A stretch of 64,000 bases of DNA from Eopsaltria australis (Eukaryota > Chordata > Aves > Passeriformes > Petroicidae). The DNA lies in contig JAVTVJ010000040.1 in assembly GCA_034509425.1 (NCBI GenBank), positions 8,447,001 to 8,511,000 of the forward strand, read 5' to 3'. This document shows positions 24,109 through 36,200 of the stretch, in pieces. A model generated the notes under the pieces. It did no database searches, was not told the DNA's origin, and saw only the letters and a list, made by a program, of their open reading frames with translations. The translations under genes were made by a program, and so were the position numbers. The stretch's first letter is position 1; each line of letters begins with the position of its first letter.

Positions 24109-26647
24109 ATAACTCTCCATTTTATTTTTTTTGTTCAATGTATTGAAAAGGTTTGTTACATACCAGTAGCTCTTCAGGAAAATATAACATCCGTTATATT
24201 GTTTACTGAGTATATTAAAGTTGTGACATTGTTCTGTGCTGATTGTGCAAGGACACATTTCTCTGTTATGCAGACAAATGGACAGCTTTAAAAGTGTGGT
24301 CAGTTTTATCGGCACGAACTAGAAAAAAAGAGTAGTGATAAAGTCCTTCCAAATGATAACTAAAGGAAATGGACATTGTTTTAACTGTTAGCACATCCCA
24401 AGGCTCCACATTGTCACCTAATTATCTTACCTATGGACATCTCAGCCAGATTTCATCTGCAGTCTGATGCTGGGAAGTGTGAAAGTGTCATGTGCTTAAA
24501 ATCATAAGCAGGGTAGAAAATCATGTCCCCATGTGCAGATGGAATAGAATTTTCAATCTGTGATCTCTGACTGTCTCTTCTCTTTACTTATCACTTCTAA
24601 TTAGTTGCATGTCACTTAATTTTCTGATTAAAAGGCACAGCTTTTTTCCTTATGATGTGTATGCTTGTCTGTCTGCTTTTGTTTGTCAGTTAAAATAAGT
24701 CTCTACTTGGTCTATTATTGAATAAGTCTTGTCAGTGGAATTGCTAGTGAATAATACTGGTAAACAAGGGAGAGAAATAACGTCTTTTTAAAACAGTTTT
24801 TCTTTTCCCTGGGCAAATGTGACATAGGAGGAGACAATGACATACCTACTTTTGATCTTTTATCTTAAAGATTTTCTGTCATATTTAGAGCTACAGTCAT
24901 TGTATTGTGTATTATTGTTGTAAAAAATCATGTATCCAAGAAGATAAGATTCAAAATTCCATGACAAGTAGAGATGAATGGTTTTTAGAAAATAAAGCAC
25001 AGGCTGATAGCACAAATAATGTGCAATATCTGAGTAAGGGATTTTATTTCTCTCCTTAATACAAGGACTAAATGAAAATGCAATAAGTGTTCTAACAAAA
25101 CAAACCCCACTTTTATAATTCCACCATTTAAAGACATTTTGTGTGTTTAAGCAGTGACAAGGGTATTCATTATTAATTAACATTCAGGAGATAACTGTCA
25201 GTTGCCAGTCAGAGTGGAGCTTGGAAGAATGTTGACATTGATTGATGGACATGTTCTAGGACTATGCACAAACAACCTGCTCAGGTCATCTGAATACACA
25301 GAAACATTACAGATCAGCTCCCCATACACAAAAGACTCGGGCTGTCCTTTCTGAAGGGAGGATATACTTCCATGTATCCTAGACTCACTTGATTTGTAAG
25401 TTAAGCCTTCACTTTCCTGCACGGTGGTCACCAGTTAAAAAAAGTTCAGTTTAGTGTGGGAAATATGGGTAACATGTCACTGCTTTGTTTCTAGCTGTTT
25501 GTGATTGAAGTATTTAAGTATTCAGATTGAAGCAATATTTTTTATGTTGCTTTTTGAAGTGCTATATGTACTTACCTAATGGATATATACTAATGAATTT
25601 TTTCTTTAGGCAGAAGAAAATACCCAACCCCTAATTTATATTACTTTGAAATACAGAGATGGAGGAGGCCTTTCAGTCTTGCAATCTCTATGGTCTCTTC
25701 AAAAGTGAGTTTTAAATGTCTGCAGTGACACCAGTTGTCTGCATCTCCTGGAATCAGTAGTGTATTTAGATTCAGTGAAATGAAGATACCTTTATGGTAC
25801 CCTCACACCTCCTTTTATAGGATGGTATAAGCAAGTTCTTAGTGTGTCACACACCAATTCCACTTACCCTGGCTGTGTACTTTGGGAAGAGTGTCTGAAC
25901 TCCTCCTGCTTCTTGTGGTGGGCACCTGTTCATACAATAGTGGCAGTACTTAGCTAAAGAAACAGAGTAGGGTTGTTAATGGGCAGTGGAGACTTTTAGA
26001 GAGATGACACTTTCCTGTGTAAGGGAACAGCCTAGTCATCAACATATGATAAGCAGCTGCTTCACAGATACTTATTTCTCATCATTTTTCTCAATTTTAA
26101 TTTTTTGAATATACTTGCAAATATATCATGGTTGACTTGGATTTATTAACTTAGACAGAGAGCTCGTCATTAAGGTGATTGAAAAGGAGCCCTTTTAACT
26201 GGAGCCCTTTTCCTGTGATTATCCATAGGGGTAAAACTCCTGTGCTCTATTACCCGACTCTGTAGGTTAAAAATTGGATCTGTCTTGTCTTCTTTAAAAT
26301 CCCCGTAACTTTCAGCTTTGGGAGACATTGCAGTTCCACCCACTCCAGATGGAAGAAGCGTGCTGCTGAGAATCCCTTGCCAATCTCTGTCCCTGATAAC
26401 AGTTTCTGAAGCATATTGGGGAAATCTGTTGAGAGCTGTTATAATTTCTTACTTGTGTGCCAGTTTTCTCTTTCCCTGTTTCTTCCAAGTACCTGTGACT
26501 GGGGTTCCTTAATGCTTCTTCGGGGCTGGCAGGGTATTCCTGCAATGAGGCAGAGCTCCCTGCTTTTACCCAGTGGAAAAGGGCACCACAAATGTTTCTG
26601 TTGCAAAACTGCTTATTTTCCCTTGGGTAAAATCTTGCTTGATTCAT

Positions 26648-26670
26648 AAAAAAAAAAAAAAAAAAAAAAA
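26648..26670. repeat. Poly-A run, 23 nt
   Basis: This is an uninterrupted A run. I looked upstream for a processed transcript or LINE 3' end and did not recognise one. Confidence 0.85.
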
Positions 26671-27089
26671 GAGTCCCTTGGGACTGCTTGTGAAAGAAAG
26701 AAAAACAGAAATTGGCCCCATGTCATAACCATCTGTTATTAACACACAGAGCAAGGGCCCAGTCTTGTAGTCCTTGCTAAAAGCAGTTTGTTTAATAGGA
26801 ATTACTACAAATATGAAAAATGTGTGTTTTCCTCATTACTGTGACAATATTCCCTTCCAGTAGTGAAAAAAAAGTCATCATGAATCTTGGTGTACAATCA
26901 CACAATTGCATTACTTTATATTGCGGTAGGCTGTATGCAATAAACATCTCATTCCAAGAAATATATGTATTGCAGTATTTTCAAAAATAACTTCAGCTAC
27001 TTTCACACATATTTTTTCATAGTACATCTTTTTATTTTATGACTGAATTATGACTGGGTTTTCTACTGTTTTTATGACTGAGGTAAACC

Positions 27090-27113
27090 TTTTTATTTAT
27101 TTATTTATTTTTA
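27090..27113. repeat. TTTA tetranucleotide microsatellite
   Basis: This is a short array of about five TTTA units ending in a T run. It is likely length-polymorphic. Confidence 0.75.
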
Positions 27114-27804
27114 TAGCAGCTAGATTGAAAATGGTGCTATTTTTCCCTCTCCTCCAGCAGAGTTTGACTTTTTACTTGATAACTCCCCTGCCCCAGCCAC
27201 ACACACTCTCCAATCCTCTCTCTCAATTATAACTACAATCATTACTGGAGAACTGAAATAATTTGACTCATCTTGCCATGCCACGTCATGGCAGAGAGGT
27301 AGTTTTGGTGGCTGTTACTTCCATTCACCTGTAGGATTAACTGCTAGGTTGGATTTATTTTTTTCCCCCAATTTTGTGACCTCCCCTGTATTTTGTATTT
27401 CTACCTTCATATTTGAGAGAATTATTCCATATTATTTAATGCAAACCCCATATCTCTCTAAAGGATCAGCTTGATGTCTTCCTGCCCATTTGTTTTTCCA
27501 TCAGTTCATCACTAGTTCTGAGAGTTGTGCCAGTCCTGTGAGGTAACTTGAGCCACGAGTGTTAATAGGAGCATTTAATCCGTGCTCCTTCACTTCTGGC
27601 TATAAATCTGTTAGGCAGAACACGGGTTGCTATAATCCTGTTGATTGCACCTCAGTGGCAGGCCAGTCCCCTGGCAGGCTGTAGTGCCTTTGAGGGTGGC
27701 TTTGAACAATCGGTCTGGCACAGAGCACATGCAGCGCAGCCCAGAATCTGGGAAAATATATAAATTATGATAGGAGGCTGTGTGTTTCCATGGTGTATGC
27801 AGAA

Positions 27805-27905
27805 AGACAGGAATTGCTGTATTGGATCAAACAAGTGGCTTGTCAAATCCATTACTCTTTTGCCAGCAAATGTCCAGTAGCAGATGTTTGGAAAAAAAAA
27901 ATATA
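27805..27905. repeat. Possible old interspersed repeat fragment
   Basis: The order GGAATTGCTGTATTGGATCA, then CCAGTAGCAGATGTTTGG, resembles a common sauropsid repeat with 'GGAATTGCCATACTGGATCAGACC' and 'GGCCAGTACCAGATGCTTCAG'. It is strongly diverged and the family is not named. Confidence 0.35.
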
Positions 27906-28359
27906 AAGGAACATCAGTTTTGCTTTTCTTCAACCTGAAAGCATTCTCTACAGCTCTGTTATATCTCCTTCATATCCTTTTTCCAGTCATTGTGTCATTC
28001 AAGTGTTAGAATGATTGTTTTCATTTAGTGTAATAGATATGTTCTAATCCATATAAACTCCCAGTGTATTTTTGCAATTTTTCTTAAGTTTGTGGCCTCA
28101 GATTTAAATAGACTGGAAATTCTACAGATGTTTGCATTATTAACTATTCGAGCCTTAAATTTATACTTTGAACTTGACTGAAAAGCCCCTTGAGGATCTG
28201 ATGTAGAAGCATACACAGTAACAACACTAAATTGATTTCTGTGCTTTTAGAGATGTAGATTTTAAGTAGCTTGATTGGGAAAACTAAATTCATCATTTGT
28301 AAACTGTGTGTAGGACAAATATAGTAGAATTTTATTACAGGAACATTACAGCAACTTCT

Positions 28360-29200
28360 TTTTCTGTATTTATTGACACTTTGAGCCATTAAAGGGTTAA
28401 CCCCCACCCCCCCAGGCAAGCAGGGTATCACTTTCCTTAAAATGCCATTGGGAAACCGAGATAAATGGTGAAGCATTTTCTGTGTTGACATGATGTTCGC
28501 CTGTCCGATTGCATCCTTCCCAACAGACAGCAGAGAAGCAATTACAAAAAAAGACATCTGTGCCAAGGTTTGGCTAGCCAGGGAGGGCAAGCTCTTGTGT
28601 TTAAGAGGTAGAGAATCCAATCGATGAAAATGTCTGGGCCTGTTAGCACCAATAAAGCTGAAGGCCACTGGGAAGCTCAGAGAGGGTCTTTTGTTGCGGA
28701 GATAGAAAAGAGGCCGAAGCTGTGACACTTGGGGAGGAATAGGGTCAGCCAGTACGATCATCCATCTTCCTCAATGGCAGCTTTCTGTCAGTTTTTAACC
28801 CTGCTCAGCAGAGGATCTAAACCTCTATTGTTGGCACCAGCCAATTCTCAGCCAAGTGTAAATGAAGTTAATATTCACTGACCTTATGCATAGCCAATGA
28901 AGGCCCTTGATGTCATCCTGGAAATAATGTTATCTGACACTTCAAAAAGCAGATGTTGGCAGGTTGTTTGTGGTTTTTTGCTGAGCCAGTACGCAAAGAC
29001 GCATTGTTTAGGCACCTCGCATTTAAACTCATTTCCATAATAACCACAAATAGGCCTTTTTGACCTTAAATTGACATAGTTATGGTTTTAGTTTGCATAT
29101 CATTATATGCTGCTCACAAAGCCTGGCTAACCTGCATTAAGTGGTCAGGGAGAAGTAGCTTGGTTCACTTAGATAAGAAATATATGGGTCACTGAGCAAA
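28360..29200. promoter_or_regulatory. Candidate conserved regulatory block in intron 3
   Basis: This stretch is compositionally unlike the flanking intron. It has few homopolymers, retained CpGs, and dense factor-like motifs such as AACCACA at 29042-29048 (RUNX type), TTTGCAT at 29092-29098 (octamer-like) and GGGTTAACCC at 28394-28403. It also contains an unusually long open frame on the minus strand (28144-28761, 205 codons) without recognisable product. A developmental enhancer is the simplest reading, given the gene. This is inference from texture only. Confidence 0.35.
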
Positions 29201-30122
29201 ATTTATTTATGCTGATAAAACAGTGAGTAATTAACATAGTTTAAGTAGTTCAAAGCAGACATTTTTAGAGCAAAATGAAGAATAGCATTTTATTCTGCAA
29301 CATACCTACATGAAAGGAAATATATAACAGAAGTAAAAATAAAAAGATACCACTTTCAGAGGTACAGACAGCTTTTATTTTGAAAAGCCTATTGCAAGCA
29401 ATCGTTAATGTCTTCCTTTGTCTCCAGTAATATTTTTTCATGGTGAAACATGATTATTCTAATGTTTTAATTACAGAAAGTTAAATAATTCTTACAGGTT
29501 TCACTTTGCCAGAAATTTGTCTAAGACAGCAGCATACTAGTGATATCTGCATATTTCTACAGTGCATTTCATCCAGGCAGATCCCCAAACCTTCTGCAGA
29601 CTTTTAGAAACACGTCCACACTCCTCTTGTGTAAAAGCCTGTATCAAACATATGTTTGTCAAACTCTAGGGTGAAACACTATGGTTCTTTTTAAATCGCA
29701 GTGCTATTTCTCAGCAGGCTGTGGTTCTGATTTGAGGAAAGTTATAAACATGCACTACACATGGGAGGTGAAAAGTATTTGATTTGGTTTATTTTTCCTG
29801 TAAATTTGCTATTATTCTGGCTCACGTGTGCTTATCTTATGCAAGTTAAGCATAATAACATACAGTAATAAAGTGCAGATGCAGGATGAATAGTCATTAT
29901 TAATAAAAAATTTCAGCTGTATCAACCAATGAACTTCGCGCAACCATATTTTCCCCTCTGTGTACAAAATGCAGCAGCAGGTAACAGAAATCTAGAAAAT
30001 TCTCTATTGTGCCATGGTATTGGTGTTAAAAATGTGTTTGAATAATGATTGTAGTATAGTTAGCACCTTTCAGGCTGTGATGCATTCCTGTCCTTTTGTA
30101 AAAGAACTCAAAATAGCATGAC

Positions 30123-30141
30123 TTTTTTTTTTTTTTTTTTT
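30123..30141. repeat. Poly-T run, 19 nt
   Basis: This is an uninterrupted T tract in otherwise unique intron sequence. Confidence 0.85.
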
Positions 30142-30299
30142 GGTCAAAGAATGAGTTAATAGTTGAACTGAGAAAGCCTGATAATCGCAGTTGCTCGGGA
30201 GGCAATTATCTGACAAGCTGGCAAAGATGAGAAATACCAGAACAGATCTGCATCTAATTGAAATCACTCAGATCTGATCTTAAGATAAACAGTCCTAGT

Positions 30300-33200
30300 A
30301 TTTTTGGAAACTGTGTTATTGATTGTGTTCTTCTCATGAGTTATGTTTGTTTGTACCTGCTAGAGAAGTGAACATGTTTCCTGTAGTAACAGATTTCTTT
30401 AGAAATTCATCAACTAGAGATTTCTTGCTATGTCTTTGCTCAATATTACCTCACATCAGATGGGATTTAACAAAAAAAAAAAAAAAAGAGAAATTAAATT
30501 CACTGGGTTTCTGGGTGAAATTTTAAGAAATTGGTGATTGATTTTGTTTGAAGTACAGCATTGTATTTCATTAGCTTCTGGTTATTTGTGCTGTCTGTGA
30601 CGTACGATGGTTCAGTCATATAGCTGAGATGATTAAAAGGCTAATTTTAATTTGGAACTGATTTTAATGGGGTATCTGATGGACTAATTTGTCCAGATAG
30701 ATTACCTCAGATCCCCCCTCCCTGTCTGCCCCAATCCTATATTCAGTTTATTCAACAGTCATTCTGAAAATGAAATACCTGAAGATAGATGAAAATTTTT
30801 GAAGTACAGAATTACAGCCAGCTACTGAACAGTGTGGAAAGAGCAATGAGCCAGAGAGCACTGAAAGCAATGAGGCACCTTAGTGGGCCTTTAACAAGCC
30901 CTAAGTCTGCTAAGAAAGCAAATTAATTTGCTTAAGACTTTACAAAGACCCATTTCTTCTGTAAGTTATATTGAGTAATAACCAGATTGAGTCACATTTT
31001 CATTTTACTACTCTGCTGTAAATCGGTTCGTTTCTGGCTCAGTTTTTTTAGTCTGTCCCTTTGTCAGGCTTTATCCTATGAAATGTGTAGAATGCCAAAA
31101 GAAACATCAAACTGACCCAATTCTGCCCTCTCCTTCAGCAGAAATGGATACTGAACTACAGAAGTTTATTTTCTATTTCTGGAAGGAGACCGTGAAAGAG
31201 AAATTTGCCTTTGTGAATTAACCCATGGGCAGATTGATTCATTTCATCCTGTTGGTATTGAATATTGTTCTTATTTTAGTTGAAAGTTTGCAAAATGCTA
31301 GCTTTCCATGGGCAGGCTGCTGAGGAAGTGATCCAAAAATAATATAACTTGAAAGTGTTTGGTTTAATGTACTTTTCTGTTTGTTCGTGGTTTGTTTGTT
31401 TTTGTTTTTTTTTTTCTTTAAACAAAACAGGAGAAAACAAGAAATGCTTTGGACTAAATGTCAGCAGAAGTTTCATTAGAGGATAGGGACACAGCTAGCT
31501 GTGAGGTGTAGGGGTGTGGGGAGATGGTTGGGGTCTCTCCTGTTGATGGAAGGCACTGGTGATATTGGTGCTCTGTCTGACAGTTCTGATGGAGGAAACC
31601 TGTCAGGGACTGGGAATCTAAAGTTCTTGCTTGGAATTAGGTTGTAGTTGCTCCTGAATAATCTCGTCTATAAGAGGGTAGGTCTTGAAAAGCAGGTTTT
31701 TTTTTGCTGTTTCTGTTGTTTAGGATAATACAGAATTTTCACCTCTGGACTCTGGGCCTCTGCAGAAACATTCTGTATGGATCTGAGTTAATTTGTATTG
31801 CGTTGTTAGCATGGCTGTGATTTTCTTTGACAATTACATCATCTGGGAAAAGAAGAATGGAATTAGATATGAAAAATTGCTTTGTTCTCCAGAGTTTCTA
31901 GAAAACATCTTTGAAGCTGTAGTGTGAAATCTCTAGCGCATCTAGAGATGATTTGTACTAATAAAAAATAGCCAGCAAAACTCTGTTGGAGAATATAATA
32001 TTGGAAGAAAAAAGCACAGAAAAATCAATTGTATGAGGAGATAGAATATTTAGTACTGACTCATCTTCCCTAATCAGTAGAAAAATGGATTATATGACTA
32101 ATAAAGAATCACCTCAAAGAGAACAGTTAAACCATGTACCATTTTGTTGAACACATCAAAAATACTGTAAATAACCTACCAATAATGAAATACATGATTT
32201 TGCAACAAAATTTACCATATGGGGGAAAGAATCAAATGTACTGTTTTATTATTTTGCATATTAACAAGGGCAGCCTTTATGTTTTCTATTTTCTTTTCTT
32301 CTTTTTTTAAGTCAGAAATATAATTTATTTCACCCACACAAAGCACAGAATGGCGTAAAACACCTGCTGTCAGATTGAAGCCTGGGAATATATCACTGGG
32401 GAGAGGGAAGGAGAGGGGTGAGTCAGTTATGAGGGACTGTGGACAGGTGAGGAGATGCAATCTAAAGATAATATTTTGGGCAGGGGCTGAGCTTGAGGAG
32501 GATGATGGTGTTTCTCAGCTTCTACCCATTACTTCAGTGTGCCAGGCAGTGGATGTGTCAGGAGATGGATGAGCACAAATGGAAAGCAGGAGCTCTCATC
32601 CTCATGGTAGGCATTCCTCTGATGGCTCACATGTCACCGCAAAGTGGTGTCTGAATGCTGTGCAAACAGCCAGCACCCCAGACAGCACAGGGTGTGCCTG
32701 GAGCTGCCATCATTGATGGCACAGCCCCACACAGCCACCCTTGCTCTGCTCCACCAGCTCTTTACTTAGGGCTCTGCCTTTTTTTCATAAAGTCAATAAT
32801 GCAAATGCACGAGAATAAAGGTGAGGCCTGACCTTGCCCCTTTGAAATGACTGGGAGATTCTCTTTACATTTCATAAGTGCTAAGGTCTATTTGCTGCCT
32901 CTGTTTTGTTTTGTTTTGTTTTTTCTTCTAACAGACTTCAAAGTGCCTTTCACACATACAGAAAAGTTTTTTTTTTTTTTTAAATGGATGAAATATCAAT
33001 GGTAAATATTGTGGAAATATCTTTCATAAGTAATTAAAAAGAAGGGCTCATTTGTAAGTGCAGCTATATTCTGACTTAGTGGAGGAGAATAAGGTATATT
33101 CTTCCTCTTCCCTGCCGCTCCTCTTTCTCTTCAAATGGCAGAGGGTGTGACAAAAGTTAGATTTTTGTACTACCCACTCAAAAAACCTCACTGTGTTTTA

Positions 33201-36200
33201 TCCACGTGGCAAGAGAGGCAGGAACAGTATCACAAAAAAAAAAAAAAAAGAAAAAGAAAAGGATGCAATTTGAATTTATGACTTCAACCTAAGGTGATTG
33301 GGCTCTGTGCCTCTCATTAAGAAGCAAGTTGGAATGTCTCTTTTCTCTATGCACCATCCCCAAGTGCCTGCAAAACTGGAAATTAAAGATTAGTTGAGTA
33401 AAAGAAGAATGGTTCTGAAGCTGAGAATTTACTGTGTGTTTATTTTTTTTCTTTTAACTTCTTCAGCTTGAGACAGACACACATAACTCATGTAGCTGAA
33501 ATTAATTGGGTCCCCACAATATCAGGAATGTCTGAAATAAAAATTATTCCTTAATCCCTCTGTATGCATCTGTTCAGTCTCTGAATGTAATTGGGTCATC
33601 TTAACAAAATATTTTCTACAACTGGAAGGACAAGAAGCCATTTTTTCCTCAAGCTAGAGTTTAGATGATCATTCAGAAACAATAACAACAACAAAACTAT
33701 GTAATTCTTCGCACTGGAATATAAAGTTAGAGTTATGAATTTAAAAAAAGAAAGAAATTAGCAACTTCATATGCTCAAGCATACTTAGATTTTGAAGCCC
33801 ATTTCAAAATCCTCATTTAAAATAACTGCAAAGTTCTTTTTCTGTATTTGGTTGGTTTGGTATTCTTTTTCTGTTTTTTTTTTTTTTTAAATATTCTTTT
33901 ATTTATGATGAACCAATATATCTTGAAGGACTAAACCAGGGCTCTTAATTCATGTCATACACCAGTGACAGGACTGCTTAGGAAGTGACAGCCTAATCAT
34001 AATAAATTTGAGCAGTTTTTACCTGTATAAAATCATCATGGGTGAAGTGTCTCCAAGCGTGGTAGAATGTTTATTTGCTGCATAGGTGTAAAGGAGGACA
34101 TAATTTAACTTGTGGAAGCATTGTTACCACTGATGAGGAATGGGGAGAAGAGAAACCCCTTGGGGCTTTGAAAGATCCAAAGTAAAAACTGACTTTGTAT
34201 TTCTGATTAATAGCAAAACCATCCTTTTTGTTGAAAACTAAGCATATTTCCTGCAGAATTCACCATGCAGACCATAAGCATGAATGGTTATCTCTCTCCC
34301 ATATGACTGTAGAGGCCCTTTTGGAGTGAAATCTTTGCTACAGTCTGCATGTGTAAAATACTCTCTACAGCCAGACTGCAGAGGACCATGAGCACATGAG
34401 GTCTGCCTCTTTCACAGCCTCTCTCATGTGGCACATCAGGGAGCACAGGCCTTACATTCCAATGTCTGTGTAATTAGAATCTCCCTGTGGGTAAAATTTA
34501 GGTTAAAAGTGAGGAAATATCCTTCTACACTGAGCAGCAGAAGGTTTCTAGTCAGGACACACCTGTTCCTCCGTGCTGAAGAGTCAGGATAAAACAGGAA
34601 TTGTTGGTACAGAACAAGCATGTCAAGGGGAATCCAGGTTTTAAAGTGGTTTAAACTAAACAGGAACAAATTTTGGAACAGGAACTCTGTTTGCATGGTT
34701 GTAATCAGGAACAACTGGTTGAGAACACTGCAGTGATCCTCAGCTTGCGAATCAGATGTTTAACTATGAGTTCCAGTGTCTGGTTTCTTTATCACTGGCT
34801 GGTATATGGGGATAAACTACTGGATGTGCAATACCAGTCTGATTATTTCAGAATTGTATTCCTCTGTGTTTTCTACTTTGCATGTATTTTTTACTTCCAC
34901 TGAAGTAATGCACGGTTCTCTTAGCATACATCCCTGGAAGTTTACAGCCTTGCTGCTGCCCATTTATGTTATGACATCTACATTCCTGGAATGATCAACT
35001 CCTGCTCTGCTGAATTAATTGAAATACCCCATCATTCCCTGAGTTTCTTTGCACCACTGGGGAGAAACATAGAGGGTAACTCTTAATCCTGTGCTAAAAA
35101 TAAAGTGCAGGAATTTGTTAAAGTTATGCTAGAAAATAAAATAAGTCTGAATTTACCACATTGTGTGAAGTGCCTCTTGTCATCTCTTGTAGTGCTGTCA
35201 CGAGCTTTATGGCTATTTGCTGCTGTACAGTTTCAGCTCCTGCAGAAATGTATTTCAGTTTCTATTCTTGAATTTTTTAAGGGTCAGCTGTCAAGCACTT
35301 CTGATGTTTGACAAATGCTGTGTAGTTAAGGATATCAAAAGTGATAAGGGGTAATCAAAAAAGAAAAATGGAAATGCTCATATTTTAAAGTCTCCAATGC
35401 AAATAAGTAGAGGTGACCCTCCTGTAGTTAACTCTTCTCTATGCACATAATTCATTAGCCAGGGAGTTTAAAGTTTTTTGTTGAGATATGTTTTCCAGTT
35501 ATGGGCTATTTAGGGCTGTGTGAGATTACAGAATAATCTGTTTGCTTCAGAGGAAGAAAGTAATGCCTTCTAGGCAGTATTGTTTTAGGACTAAGAGAAT
35601 GCCTATTTTTGTCACAAAGCTATCACCTATGGTGCACCTGAGGTCTGAAGGGGGTCATCTCAACGGAATTAAAAATGGTTGCTCTTTTATTAATAAAGCC
35701 CAGTGTATTATGTCTGTGCTTTCACAGAGATGTCTCATTTAAAGTCATTAAGAGCTCATTGATATGTTTATTCTCACCAGAGTGTACTAATAACATTCAA
35801 AAGCATTAGTATCTGACTGCTGTGCATTTGCAAAAAGTTGCAGTGCTAGGTCAGCACACATGCTACTTTTCTATGATAAATGAGAAATATTAACATATTA
35901 GGCCAGAAACAGATTAAAAATATTTCTAGTGCCAGCTTTCTGTCTTACATTTCACTTTTTTTCCCTCTTTCTGCAGTTTTGAGGTAGGTCTTAAGTAACA
36001 TATCATATGGATAATTTTACATTATTGTTTTCAATTCAAAACAATGATTAAACATAGTTTGACGAACTTACAAAAGGATGTAGTAAAAGACAACTCTCTA
36101 ATATGATCGGGAGTCTCATACTCTCCCTTGCTGCCTCAGTAAGCACAAAGAATTAATAGAATCTCACAGTACACTGATAGAAATTCAGAACAAAACAAAT

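Larger units (their letters stand above)
20200..28360. other. Intron 3, second part: AT-rich, homopolymer runs, hairpins
   Basis: Contents include a T/A palindrome centred on GTTAAC at 21855-21874, a 27-nt T run at 22898-22924, TA-rich sequence at 23515-23580, and an 11-bp hairpin at 24080-24108. There is also a 23-nt A run at 26648-26670, a TTTA repeat at 27090-27113 and a possible old repeat at 27805-27905. No gene is supported. The 111-codon frame at 26312-26647 (-) abuts the A run and has no match I recognise. Confidence 0.6.

Noticed and set aside
26312..26670. Processed pseudogene suggested by the frame beside a 23-nt A run
   Set aside because: No recognisable protein, no target-site duplication seen, and the frame is on the strand opposite to the one the A tail would require.
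29520..29615. Possible ancient repeat (CAGTGCATTTCATCC and following)
   Set aside because: Some resemblance to a common vertebrate repeat phrase, but too diverged to claim.
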